A stretch of DNA of 24,960 bases from positions 1 to 24,960 of the forward strand of contig CAYLUE010000022.1 in the NCBI GenBank assembly GCA_964386795.1, given 5' to 3'. Shown here one piece after another: positions 18,101 through 24,910 of this stretch (position 1 is its first letter; the number at the start of each line of letters is the position of its first letter). Source of the DNA: TMED108 sp964386795 (GTDB lineage: Bacteria > Fidelibacterota > Marinisomatia > Marinisomatales > TCS55). The translations under genes were made by a program, and so were the position numbers. A model generated the notes under the pieces. The model was given only the letters and a program-made list of their open reading frames with translations, was not told the DNA's origin and did no database searches.

Positions 18101-18968
18101 AATTGCCGGAAAAGATACAATAGATATTGCAGGCACGGTTAATGCAAGAAATGGGGCGATTTATAAAGAGTTCACAAGTAGCGAGTCCAATGATGCTTCT
18201 GATGACTCAGAAAGGACTATTACTAATTATAATATAAGATTTCCTATTGAAGATTCTTTCTCAATACGCAATTCTCAAATTGATGCAAAAATATCAGGAG
18301 AATTAGGTATGTCAAAACTGTTTAGTGAAGCTTGGAATTATTCTGGAGAAATTGAATTTATTGAAGGACAAATTTATTATTACCTAGGTGACGTTTTTGA
18401 AAATCTTAAAGGAACAATGGTTTTTGATGGTCAAGGATTCAATCCTTTTTTAGAATTATCTGCTTCAACTAAAATTGGTGATGCAGAAATTATGCTGGGT
18501 GTTTTTGGTTCGCTTGATAACCCTGAATGGAGATTTGATAGCGATCAAGGTTATTCTGAGAGCGACATCCTTCAATTATTAACTTTTAATACACGAGTTT
18601 CTGAGGAAGGATTTTCTACAGAAGGACTTGGTACGCAAGCTCAAACAATTTTAGGTGCATATCTAGAGCGTCAACTCGAAAAAAACTTTATAAAATCTAC
18701 AGGATTAAAATCTTCTGGCATTATTCAGGATGTTCAAATTTCAGGCACATCTGAACTTATTAACCCAAATCAAGGTGAAGAGTTCAGTATTAACGCAAGG
18801 CTAAACCAAAGCTTTAGCCTTAGTTATAAAAGATCATTTTCATTAGAAGCAGCCTATAAAAACAAGGTAGGCGTTGAATATAAATTAAACCCTAATTTCT
18901 CAGTCATTGGAAATGTAGATGAAAGCGGACAAGTTCAAATGAAGTTTCGTGTTCGCCGAGTATACTAG
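15198..18968 (+). CDS. TamB-like AsmA-family envelope protein (TamB C-terminal domain)
   Basis: TamB-type proteins are very long beta-rich proteins anchored in the inner membrane that span the periplasm; they work with an Omp85 partner and carry lipids or help outer-membrane proteins fold. The 1256 residues have one N-terminal membrane helix (about 9-25), AsmA-like repeats (SFSGHLFTEIS-type openings, L.V.NAVIKP) and a long beta-rich body. The C-terminal TamB domain has GTMVFDGQGFNPFLELSAS, LGVFGSLDNPEW, the Y.ESDILQLLTF stretch and a final K.R..Y end. ATG 15198 is chosen; a TTG at 15192 is also in frame two codons earlier. No clear promoter or ribosome-binding site is seen in 15141-15197 although a terminator precedes it. 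The Omp85 gene follows by 10 nt. Confidence 0.86.
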   Translation: MKKPHQQYLLFLIITLLLLLIYLFRPYLWQERIETYLNDQLSSEGWSLNNSAFSGHLFTEISSKDIILTNTDGTSVLFPSIDARIKILPLMMGKIKLNELSVSNAVIKPSFNFQDDSSSNQTFQFDPNKIPININNLNIDGDLHIPYEDTTRSINFLIDGDIANEDEKIIIDLKQLNLSSLLPSFNIRTKGVRGSIAKNKISVDLNKASINEIDIAGSFEYDFVDSSSIYAEIELTEYKLPESIFSEFPLKPNLSSISADFIFESNFIDYKGELKIKNDLGLNMVGNFELKSDTGFVRLNNLQLQGNDANLSLNGLVEDQGRFNGIIKLDNLDFSQWILDSRKTAISGYLLIDGHFENMLISSLDLNVDVSESLIFDGEPSSLSGGISYSDLLLTIVNPVTLSIGPSIVAIEGRANYKTETMSLDLSLTEASSSLINNFWSDTLSNGSATGSMSLGGSFDTILVDADLIIDDFAYKNIQLSKFELFAKLEDLNNFDNGTIKTKFEDGQWNEFIIESGNGQFTLDNDIITISSLELRNNKDFLQINGHLKGDSLLILDQLQFAYQDHYLINPSQLIIKLLTNGVHIEPFEIHVDDGIVKGYFDTNPFVGKVKFSNVTTDLFPLLKIKGSEKIKGNLFGEIFFPKDTKREQVKFDFSIKDGSYINQSFDDLYVDAFYQNGMLSIDSLSLFDGEESNFKIKGMFPFPLDSNTAQQTFLESEYKNIDLSLISDFSDNQLSRIKGQYSGIFTIKGNTFKTMYYLDGKIANAYWGRLPLGLVRGKGSYKNKRLVFENFYSDWNQNHIEGSATIPIDFDIVSKSREISPKSTLGLESSGYFRSAEFLSSYISEVDSIIGEIEVNFNIGGSVKKLIRNGSIKIGDGSIYTVLMDEPVNLISAKAELKNNIMDIASFNGSINNSESKINKKDNLSIDGIIDFTKFFEPRYNITANGKDIFYRSLNQDIESYADIEISIAGKDTIDIAGTVNARNGAIYKEFTSSESNDASDDSERTITNYNIRFPIEDSFSIRNSQIDAKISGELGMSKLFSEAWNYSGEIEFIEGQIYYYLGDVFENLKGTMVFDGQGFNPFLELSASTKIGDAEIMLGVFGSLDNPEWRFDSDQGYSESDILQLLTFNTRVSEEGFSTEGLGTQAQTILGAYLERQLEKNFIKSTGLKSSGIIQDVQISGTSELINPNQGEEFSINARLNQSFSLSYKRSFSLEAAYKNKVGVEYKLNPNFSVIGNVDESGQVQMKFRVRRVY

Positions 18969-18978
18969 ACTGAGATAT

Positions 18979-20841
18979 ATGATTAAAAAAAAAATATTTC
19001 TTACCCTATCATTTTTTATTGTAAGTCTTTATAGTCAAAATAATGAGCGTAGGATTATCAATACTGTTTCGTTCCTTAATAATTTTCAAATTGATTCTAA
19101 TGAACTTGAAGATCAGATAGAGCTTAAGCCACCATCAATTCTTAGGTTCAATTCGGTAGATTTTGATAGAAGATTGCTAAAATTAGATGCTATAAATATT
19201 AAAAACCATTATAACTCAAATGGGTTTCTACAGGCGACTGTTAGGGATTCATTTGAAGTAAATAACGACTTAGTTGACATCTTTTTTATTATTAATGAAG
19301 GTACTCAATTTTTCTTAAGCGATGTTAGTATTGAAGGTCTCTCAGTACTAGATAATAAAAAAATATTATCCAAGCTAGGCCTATTTAAAGGTCAGCCATA
19401 CAATCCCGTAAAAATTAATAAAAAACTATCTATAATTGATCAAGCATTACAGGAAAAAGGAAAAATATTTTCCACAATAAATATTAATCAGTCTGTAGAA
19501 GACTCAGTTAAGATTATTATTCAAGTCAATGAAGGAAAAAATATTTTCATTAATGACTCTTGGATTAGTGGAGCAGAACGCATAGATACAATATATGTGA
19601 GAAAAGAAATTAAATTTAAGAATGGACAGCTTTTTAGTAAAAAGAAAATTGATAAAACGAAACGAAACCTTCTTCAAGTAGGTTTCTTTTCTTCAGTAAA
19701 TATTATTGCTCATCCATTAGAAGATCAAGATTCACTGGTAAATCTAGAAATAAGGCTAAGGGAATTTAAAAATGTTGGCGAAACAGCTTTTGAATTTGGA
19801 CTTGATGAAATAGAGTATGTCCCTGGTGTGCGATCTCTAGTAGGGATTGGTGGTTCTATTAACTGGACAGATCGTATGATTTTAGGAACAAAAAATAGAT
19901 TTGAAACGGATGGTAGCGTAGTTATTCCAACAGAAGAGGGTTTTATTTTTCCAAGGCTAGGCTTTGATGTTAAGATTTCAAACCAAAGGCCATTTTCAAT
20001 TAATTTTCCAACTGAAATAAAGTTATTTTTTCAACAATTTAAAAATTTTGGCGATGAGTACGGTCCTTATGTTCGCAGGTTTGGTTTTCAATATGCAAAC
20101 ATTTTTAGATGGAATCGTCAAAGGTCGTATTTAAATATCGGGGCAACGTTTGAGCGATTTGATGAATCAGCTGCATTTAAAGAAGATATTGAACAGCGAA
20201 AATTTAAAATTCACTTAAATCAAGATAACAGAGATAATCCCATGGACCCAAAAAGCGGCAATATGGTCATAGCGCGGTTAGATGCTTATGGAGGGCCGCT
20301 TGGTGGCAATAGGTCATATATAAAATATAGCCTTGACTTAAGGAATTATTTTACGATTTTTAAATTAATAACGCTAGCAGGAAGGTTAAATAGTGGCGTT
20401 ATAACTGGATGGTCTGAGACTTATGATCAATACGAAACAGTTTTGTTTGAGAAATTTTATTTAGGCGGTAGTAATACTTTGAGGGCAATTAGGCCGCTAC
20501 GTTTATTTACAAATAGATCAGATAATATTGATAATGATAATGATGGTAAAATTGATGAAGAGGATGAATCAAATAATATTCCATCTGGAAAAACAGCTAT
20601 GGTTTTAACTAATTGGGAGGTGAGATTTCCTTTGCCATGGAGATTGGGAGGCGTGCTTTTTGCTGATGGTGGAAATATCTTTGATTCTTCAAGAGAAATA
20701 AAAAATGATAATCTTTTTTGGAACTATGGATTTGCTATTACATTAAATTTACCAGTTGGCCCACTTCGAATTGATTATGCTCAAGACTCAAAAGACTCAA
20801 GCATTAATCAAATTCAATTAGGTTTTTTATATGCGTTTTAA
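18979..20841 (+). CDS. Omp85-family outer-membrane protein (BamA/TamA type, three POTRA domains)
   Basis: Omp85 proteins insert other proteins into the outer membrane. From ATG 18979 the 620 residues begin with a signal peptide (MIKKKIFLTLSFFIVSLYSQ, cleavage near 20). Three POTRA-like domains follow (about 24-110, 111-188 and 189-263), then a beta-barrel (264-620) ending in Phe. Barrel signatures are DNRDNPMDPKSGN (416-428), GGSNTLRAIRPL (496-507) and FADGGNIFD (561-569). Three POTRAs and the TamB gene just upstream point to a TamA-like role; BamA usually has five and is longer. It may still be this genome's BamA. The loop-6 motif, usually VRGF/Y, reads LRAI, keeping Arg502. An EF-hand-like loop follows at 518-529. 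An earlier start at 18949 would put ten residues before the signal peptide and is rejected. Confidence 0.88.
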   Translation: MIKKKIFLTLSFFIVSLYSQNNERRIINTVSFLNNFQIDSNELEDQIELKPPSILRFNSVDFDRRLLKLDAINIKNHYNSNGFLQATVRDSFEVNNDLVDIFFIINEGTQFFLSDVSIEGLSVLDNKKILSKLGLFKGQPYNPVKINKKLSIIDQALQEKGKIFSTININQSVEDSVKIIIQVNEGKNIFINDSWISGAERIDTIYVRKEIKFKNGQLFSKKKIDKTKRNLLQVGFFSSVNIIAHPLEDQDSLVNLEIRLREFKNVGETAFEFGLDEIEYVPGVRSLVGIGGSINWTDRMILGTKNRFETDGSVVIPTEEGFIFPRLGFDVKISNQRPFSINFPTEIKLFFQQFKNFGDEYGPYVRRFGFQYANIFRWNRQRSYLNIGATFERFDESAAFKEDIEQRKFKIHLNQDNRDNPMDPKSGNMVIARLDAYGGPLGGNRSYIKYSLDLRNYFTIFKLITLAGRLNSGVITGWSETYDQYETVLFEKFYLGGSNTLRAIRPLRLFTNRSDNIDNDNDGKIDEEDESNNIPSGKTAMVLTNWEVRFPLPWRLGGVLFADGGNIFDSSREIKNDNLFWNYGFAITLNLPVGPLRIDYAQDSKDSSINQIQLGFLYAF

Positions 20842-20909
20842 TTATAAATCAATATAGTCAAATAATATAAAATTCATATTAATTTGAACACTAGAATATT
20901 TAATTATTT

Positions 20910-21392
20910 ATGAAAAATATTTTTACAATCTTTGTTATTGCAGTCTTTTTTTCTTCTTGTGATTTTTTTAAATCAGCTGATGAGTATTTTGTAGAAGCTG
21001 AAGAATTGAGAATAGAAAGAAAGCCAAAAGAGGCTTTGCGAATACTAAAGAAAATAACAGCAAAATATAGTAATGATATCAAGGCTCCCGACGCACAGTA
21101 TCTTATAGCTGAAATTTACTATAGAGATTTACAAGATTTTTCAAAATCAATTACAGAATACGATAAATTTGCTTTAAAATACCCAGATAATAAAAAAGTT
21201 CCCTTTTCAGTCTTTATGCAGGGATATATTTATGCAAATGAGTTGATGAAACATGATTCTGCAAAAATATTATATGAAAAGTTTATAATTTTATACCCAG
21301 ATCATGAGATGGTTGAATCTGTAAGATTTGAATTAAAGTATCTAGGCCTAGGTATAGATGAAATTCCACAACTAAAACATTTAACTGAGTAA
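20910..21392 (+). CDS. TPR outer-membrane-type lipoprotein (BamD/CpoB-like)
   Basis: This 160-residue protein has a lipoprotein signal peptide (MKNIFTIFVIAVFFSS before Cys17) and about three tetratricopeptide repeats between residues 20 and 145. Each repeat ends with a Y.D or YP-type turn (ITAKYSND, ALKYPDN, ILYPDHE). BamD, the Omp85 partner, has the same lipoprotein-plus-TPR design but is usually about 240 residues, so this is short for BamD and could be a CpoB/YbgF-like or other TPR lipoprotein. It sits 68 nt after the Omp85 gene and 4 nt before moxR. Asp18 follows the lipidated Cys. The cellular location (periplasm-facing lipoprotein) is fairly safe; a BamD role is inferred from the neighbour. 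Confidence 0.75.
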   Translation: MKNIFTIFVIAVFFSSCDFFKSADEYFVEAEELRIERKPKEALRILKKITAKYSNDIKAPDAQYLIAEIYYRDLQDFSKSITEYDKFALKYPDNKKVPFSVFMQGYIYANELMKHDSAKILYEKFIILYPDHEMVESVRFELKYLGLGIDEIPQLKHLTE

Positions 21393-21396
21393 AAAT

Positions 21397-22392
21397 ATGC
21401 CAGAATTTAGCTTATCTGAAATAAATGATCGAATCGCGAAAGATTCAAAGTTCGTACCATCGCTTAAAGATGCAATTGCTGAGGTTATTGTAGGGCAAAA
21501 TGAATTGATAGATAAAATATTGATTGGTATGTTAGCAAATGGCCATATACTCTTAGAGGGAGTGCCTGGCCTAGCAAAGACGCTTACTGTTAACACTCTA
21601 GCGAAATCAATAAATACAAGCTTTCAACGTATTCAGTTTACCCCAGATATGCTTCCGGCAGATTTAATTGGAACTTTGATCTATAATCAAAAAACAAGCG
21701 GATTTGAAACAAGAAAAGGTCCAATATTTTCTAATATTATATTAGCAGATGAAATAAATAGAGCCCCTTCAAAGGTTCAAAGCGCTCTTCTTGAGGCGAT
21801 GCAAGAAAGGCAGATCACAATAGGTGAAGATACCTATAAATTAGATAGTCCGTTTTTAGTTTTGGCAACCCAAAATCCAATAGAGCAAGAGGGAACATAC
21901 CCTCTACCAGAAGCTCAAGTAGATCGCTTTATGATGAAATTAAAGGTTGATTATCCACAGAAAGATGAAGAGCGTCAGATTTTGAGATCTTCAGCTAGAA
22001 CGGATATTAAAAAACAAAAAAAATCTACAATTAAAGCTACTTCAATACTTAAGGCTCAGAAAGCAATCAACGATATCTATGTGGATGAAAAAGTTGAAGA
22101 ATATGTTCTTAATCTCGTATTTGCTACGCGCAATCCAGTTGAGCATGGCCTCGAAGACTTATCGCAATTAATTCAGTATGGCGCAAGCCCAAGAGCAACT
22201 ATCAATCTCATACTTGCCTCAAAAGCTAGGGCTTTTGTTGAAGGAAGAGGTTATATAACACCGGAAGATGTAAGATATATTGGAAAAGATGTTTTACGTC
22301 ACCGAGTAATATTAACCTATGAAGCTGAGGCTGAAGAATTAACTTCTGAGGATATTATTCAAAGACTTTTTGACTCTATTGAAATCCCTTGA
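21397..22392 (+). CDS. MoxR-family AAA+ ATPase
   Basis: MoxR proteins are AAA+ chaperone-like ATPases, usually encoded with DUF58 and von Willebrand A proteins; several help to mature or activate enzymes or envelope functions. The 331 residues are standard length. Visible motifs: Walker A GVPGLAKT (55-62), Walker B IILADE (114-119) followed by INRAPSKVQSALLEAMQE, sensor 1 LATQNP (156-161) and PEAQVDRFM (171-179). The C-terminal lid has YGASPRATINLI. The gene starts 4 nt after the TPR lipoprotein stop, and DUF58 follows by 43 nt. The client is unknown. Confidence 0.94.
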   Translation: MPEFSLSEINDRIAKDSKFVPSLKDAIAEVIVGQNELIDKILIGMLANGHILLEGVPGLAKTLTVNTLAKSINTSFQRIQFTPDMLPADLIGTLIYNQKTSGFETRKGPIFSNIILADEINRAPSKVQSALLEAMQERQITIGEDTYKLDSPFLVLATQNPIEQEGTYPLPEAQVDRFMMKLKVDYPQKDEERQILRSSARTDIKKQKKSTIKATSILKAQKAINDIYVDEKVEEYVLNLVFATRNPVEHGLEDLSQLIQYGASPRATINLILASKARAFVEGRGYITPEDVRYIGKDVLRHRVILTYEAEAEELTSEDIIQRLFDSIEIP

Positions 22393-22396
22393 TCTA

Positions 22397-22421
22397 TAGC
22401 TTTCTTCAATAAGAACAGCTA
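22397..22421 (+). other. Hairpin between moxR and the DUF58 gene
   Basis: TAGCTTTCTT (22397-22406) pairs with AAGAACAGCTA (22411-22421) around a CAAT loop, giving a 10-bp stem with one bulged C. No T run follows, so it is not a standard intrinsic terminator. It could tune mRNA stability or be chance. Confidence 0.3.
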
Positions 22422-22435
22422 ATTATTTAGCATCT

Positions 22436-23311
22436 ATGATACCAAAAAAAATAATTCAAAAAGTGAGACATATAGAAATAAGAACCAAGGGCTTGGTAAA
22501 TGATCTATTTGGTGGCGAGTATCATTCAGCATTCAAGGGTCAAGGTATGACATTTTCTGAAGTAAGAGAATATTATCCGGGCGATGATATAAGAATGATT
22601 GATTGGAATGTTACCGCAAGAAACAACGCTCCATTTATTAAAATCTTTGAAGAAGAAAGAGAGCTTACGGTATATATATTGGTTGATGTTAGTTCTTCTG
22701 GAGGTTTTGGAACTATTGATCAGCTCAAGTCTGATCTCGCTGCAGAAATTGCTGCAGTATTAGGATTTTCAGCAATAAAAAATCAAGATAAGGTAGGCTT
22801 AATTTTATTTAGCTCTGAAGTGGAAAAATATATTTCTCCCCAAAAGAATAAATCCCACATACTAAGAGTTATCCGAGAAGTACTTTTTCATAAATCAAGA
22901 AAAAAAGGTACATCGATTCAGAATGCTATAGATTTTTTAATGAATGTCTCAAAGAGAAAATCTGTTGTTTTTTTAATCTCGGATTTTTTAGATGATGGAT
23001 ATTGGAAATCATTAAAACTTGCAAACAAGAAGCATGATTTAATTGGGATACGCATATATGATCCTGCTGAAATTAGTTTACCCGATTTAGGCTTGATTAA
23101 GGTATTTGATCCTGAAACTGATGATGAGTTCTGGGTAGATACTACTTCAGTAAATGAAAGGAAGTTATCGGAAAAAACAATTAGCAAAAAATGGTCAAAT
23201 TTTTATGATAATTGCAAAAAAAATAAATTTGATGTTATTAATATTAAAACTGATCAAGATTATGTTGAGCCGATTATGAATTTCTTTCATCGAAGAGAAA
23301 GAAGGTCTTAG
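22436..23311 (+). CDS. DUF58 domain-containing protein with vWA-like fold
   Basis: DUF58 proteins are the usual partners of MoxR ATPases; their exact biochemical role is unclear. The 291 residues hold the DUF58 hallmark DDIRMIDWNVTAR (50-62) after a GEY....KG.G..F.EVREY stretch, and a vWA-like MIDAS core DVSSS (84-88, the DxSxS pattern). A second hydrophobic strand ends in LISDFLDD further on. There is no signal peptide or membrane helix, so it is probably cytoplasmic. The stop lies just before the next gene's SD-like GAAGG and apparent start, so the two are likely coupled. Confidence 0.92.
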   Translation: MIPKKIIQKVRHIEIRTKGLVNDLFGGEYHSAFKGQGMTFSEVREYYPGDDIRMIDWNVTARNNAPFIKIFEEERELTVYILVDVSSSGGFGTIDQLKSDLAAEIAAVLGFSAIKNQDKVGLILFSSEVEKYISPQKNKSHILRVIREVLFHKSRKKGTSIQNAIDFLMNVSKRKSVVFLISDFLDDGYWKSLKLANKKHDLIGIRIYDPAEISLPDLGLIKVFDPETDDEFWVDTTSVNERKLSEKTISKKWSNFYDNCKKNKFDVINIKTDQDYVEPIMNFFHRRERRS

Positions 23312-23315
23312 TTAT

Positions 23316-24236
23316 CTGAAAAAAATTATTATCATACCGCTTATTTTTTTATGGACCTGCTCAAAAGAAAAATCGATCAATTCTGTCGAGATTAATTCTA
23401 TCGTTGATACGCTACAAACAACGATAGGGGAGCCAATTTATTATACATTAAATGTAAACCACTCTGATACAATTATAATTCAATTTCCAGATTGGGAATT
23501 TGATAATTTTCTTGAACTGAGAAATTTATCCACTAAAAATGAAAATAATAAGACAGTTGCAAGGCTTGAAATTGTGTTCTGGGATACAGGGTTAATTTCT
23601 ATACCTGAGCTTAATATTAATTTTCTGAATAGGGATAGTACATTAGCCTATTCGATGAAATCAGATTCATTAGATATAGAAGTTGTGTCAATAAAAGATA
23701 AAAATCCATCTTTAACAGATATTTCTGATGATATATTACCAATTAAGGAGCCCGTTCCAATTAATCTCAGTATGCCGCTTGCTTTAATTATTCAAGTAGT
23801 TTTATTAGTCATTCTTTTGTTTGGCATTATTTTATTGTGGAGAAAAAGAGTTAGTGCTGCTGTACCCATAGACAATCATTCAAAAAGAGCTGAAAATCCA
23901 GCTCATATAGCAATGAAAAAATTAGATGAATTGAGAAAATTTGACCTAGACCAAGAAAATCATAAAAAAGAATTCTATATTCAATTGTCTTTTATATTAA
24001 GAGAATATCTCGAAAATAGTTTTTTCATAAGAACGCTTGAAATGACAACTCAAGAGATAGATAGTAATAGAAATATTATTCCATTTGAAACTGATTTAAT
24101 CGATAAGCTAATTAAGGTATTATCTATGGCGGACCTAGTAAAGTATGCTAAATATGATAAAAATAGCGATAAATGCTTTTCTGACTTAGAGGATGCAGTT
24201 TTTATTATTGAAGCATCAAGCAATTTTTTAATATAA
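23316..24236 (+). CDS. MoxR-associated membrane protein, BatD/DUF4381-like, with probable non-ATG start
   Basis: From CTG 23316 the product has 306 residues. It begins with a lipoprotein-like signal (KKIIIIPLIFLWTC, Cys15). A BatD-type beta domain follows (about 30-130; T.GEPIYYTLNV, later FWDTGLISIPELNINF), then DISDD..P and a membrane helix (about 154-176). The cytoplasmic domain carries HIAMKKLDELRKF, EFYIQLSFILREYLEN and LEMTTQEID, as in the DUF4381/BatD C-terminal region. The first standard start is GTG 23574, which would cut through the beta domain and drop the signal. An SD-like GAAGG (23301-23305) lies 10 nt before the CTG, and the frame is open back to the TGA at 23277. Family and upstream extension are well supported; the exact start codon is inferred. 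It may support MoxR and DUF58 at the membrane. Confidence 0.8.
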   Translation: MKKIIIIPLIFLWTCSKEKSINSVEINSIVDTLQTTIGEPIYYTLNVNHSDTIIIQFPDWEFDNFLELRNLSTKNENNKTVARLEIVFWDTGLISIPELNINFLNRDSTLAYSMKSDSLDIEVVSIKDKNPSLTDISDDILPIKEPVPINLSMPLALIIQVVLLVILLFGIILLWRKRVSAAVPIDNHSKRAENPAHIAMKKLDELRKFDLDQENHKKEFYIQLSFILREYLENSFFIRTLEMTTQEIDSNRNIIPFETDLIDKLIKVLSMADLVKYAKYDKNSDKCFSDLEDAVFIIEASSNFLI

Positions 24237-24291
24237 ATCAACCTCAAAAAATTATAAAAAATGAAAATTAAGTTATAAATTCGAGACCTTT

Positions 24292-24297
24292 AAGGAG
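24292..24297 (+). promoter_or_regulatory. Strong ribosome-binding site of efp
   Basis: AAGGAG lies 5 nt before the efp ATG, one of the two best Shine-Dalgarno sequences in the window and fitting an abundant translation factor. Confidence 0.85.
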
Positions 24298-24302
24298 ATA
24301 GA

Positions 24303-24866
24303 ATGGCAAATACATCTGATATAAAGAATGGATCCGTTATTTTTCATAAAAATAAACGGATGAAAGTTATGGAATTTCTTCATGTTAAGCCCGGCAAAGG
24401 GCCTGCGTTTGTTCGCACTAAATTAAAAGATATTTCGTCAGGAAAAATAATTGATGAAACTTTTAATGCGGGTGTCAAATTAGAATTTTTAAAAATTGAA
24501 GCAAAAGAAATGCAATTTTTATACAGTGATGGTGATTCGCATATCTTTATGGATAATATAACCTATGAACAACTTAATGTTTCTAATGAGCATATTAATG
24601 AAACACAAAATTTTTTAAAACCGGGTACAAACGTAGATTTATTGTTTGATGGCAACGAAGTTTTAGATGTTAGACTAGCTGCTCATGTTGAACTTGCTGT
24701 TACAGAGACCGAACCTGGCGTTAAGGGGAATACTGCAACTGGCGCCACAAAGCCTGCAACTGTTGAAACGGATTACACTCTTCAGGTGCCGTTGTTTATA
24801 GATAATGGCGATTTATTAAAGATAGATACGCGTACAGGAGAATATATTGAACGTGTGAAAACTTAA
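24303..24866 (+). CDS. efp: Translation elongation factor P
   Basis: EF-P enters the ribosomal E site and relieves stalling on polyproline stretches. The 187 residues are full length with three beta-barrel domains. The domain-I loop VKPGKGPAF (28-36) carries Lys32 at the tip, so this is a lysine-type EF-P (EpmA-modified, 5-aminopentanol type or unmodified), not the Arg32 rhamnosylated type. The C-terminal domain reads GVKGNTATGATKPATVETDYTLQVPLFI, the family signature, and ends with TRTGEYIERVK. Modification genes are not in the window. The gene follows the MoxR cluster by 66 nt, where I see no convincing promoter. The accB start lies 44 nt downstream; efp-accB neighbours are common in bacteria. 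Confidence 0.97.
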   Translation: MANTSDIKNGSVIFHKNKRMKVMEFLHVKPGKGPAFVRTKLKDISSGKIIDETFNAGVKLEFLKIEAKEMQFLYSDGDSHIFMDNITYEQLNVSNEHINETQNFLKPGTNVDLLFDGNEVLDVRLAAHVELAVTETEPGVKGNTATGATKPATVETDYTLQVPLFIDNGDLLKIDTRTGEYIERVKT

Positions 24867-24910
24867 TCGTATTTTCCAAACGTTATACATAAATATTTAA
24901 AGAGAAAACT

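Noticed and set aside
18949..18978. Earlier start for the Omp85 protein inside the tamB-like gene
   Set aside because: It would place ten polar residues before a clean signal peptide; ATG 18979 gives a standard lysine-rich signal sequence.
20842..20909. Promoter or terminator between the Omp85 and TPR lipoprotein genes
   Set aside because: The gap is AT-rich but has no hairpin with a T run and no -35/-10 pair with workable spacing before the ATG.
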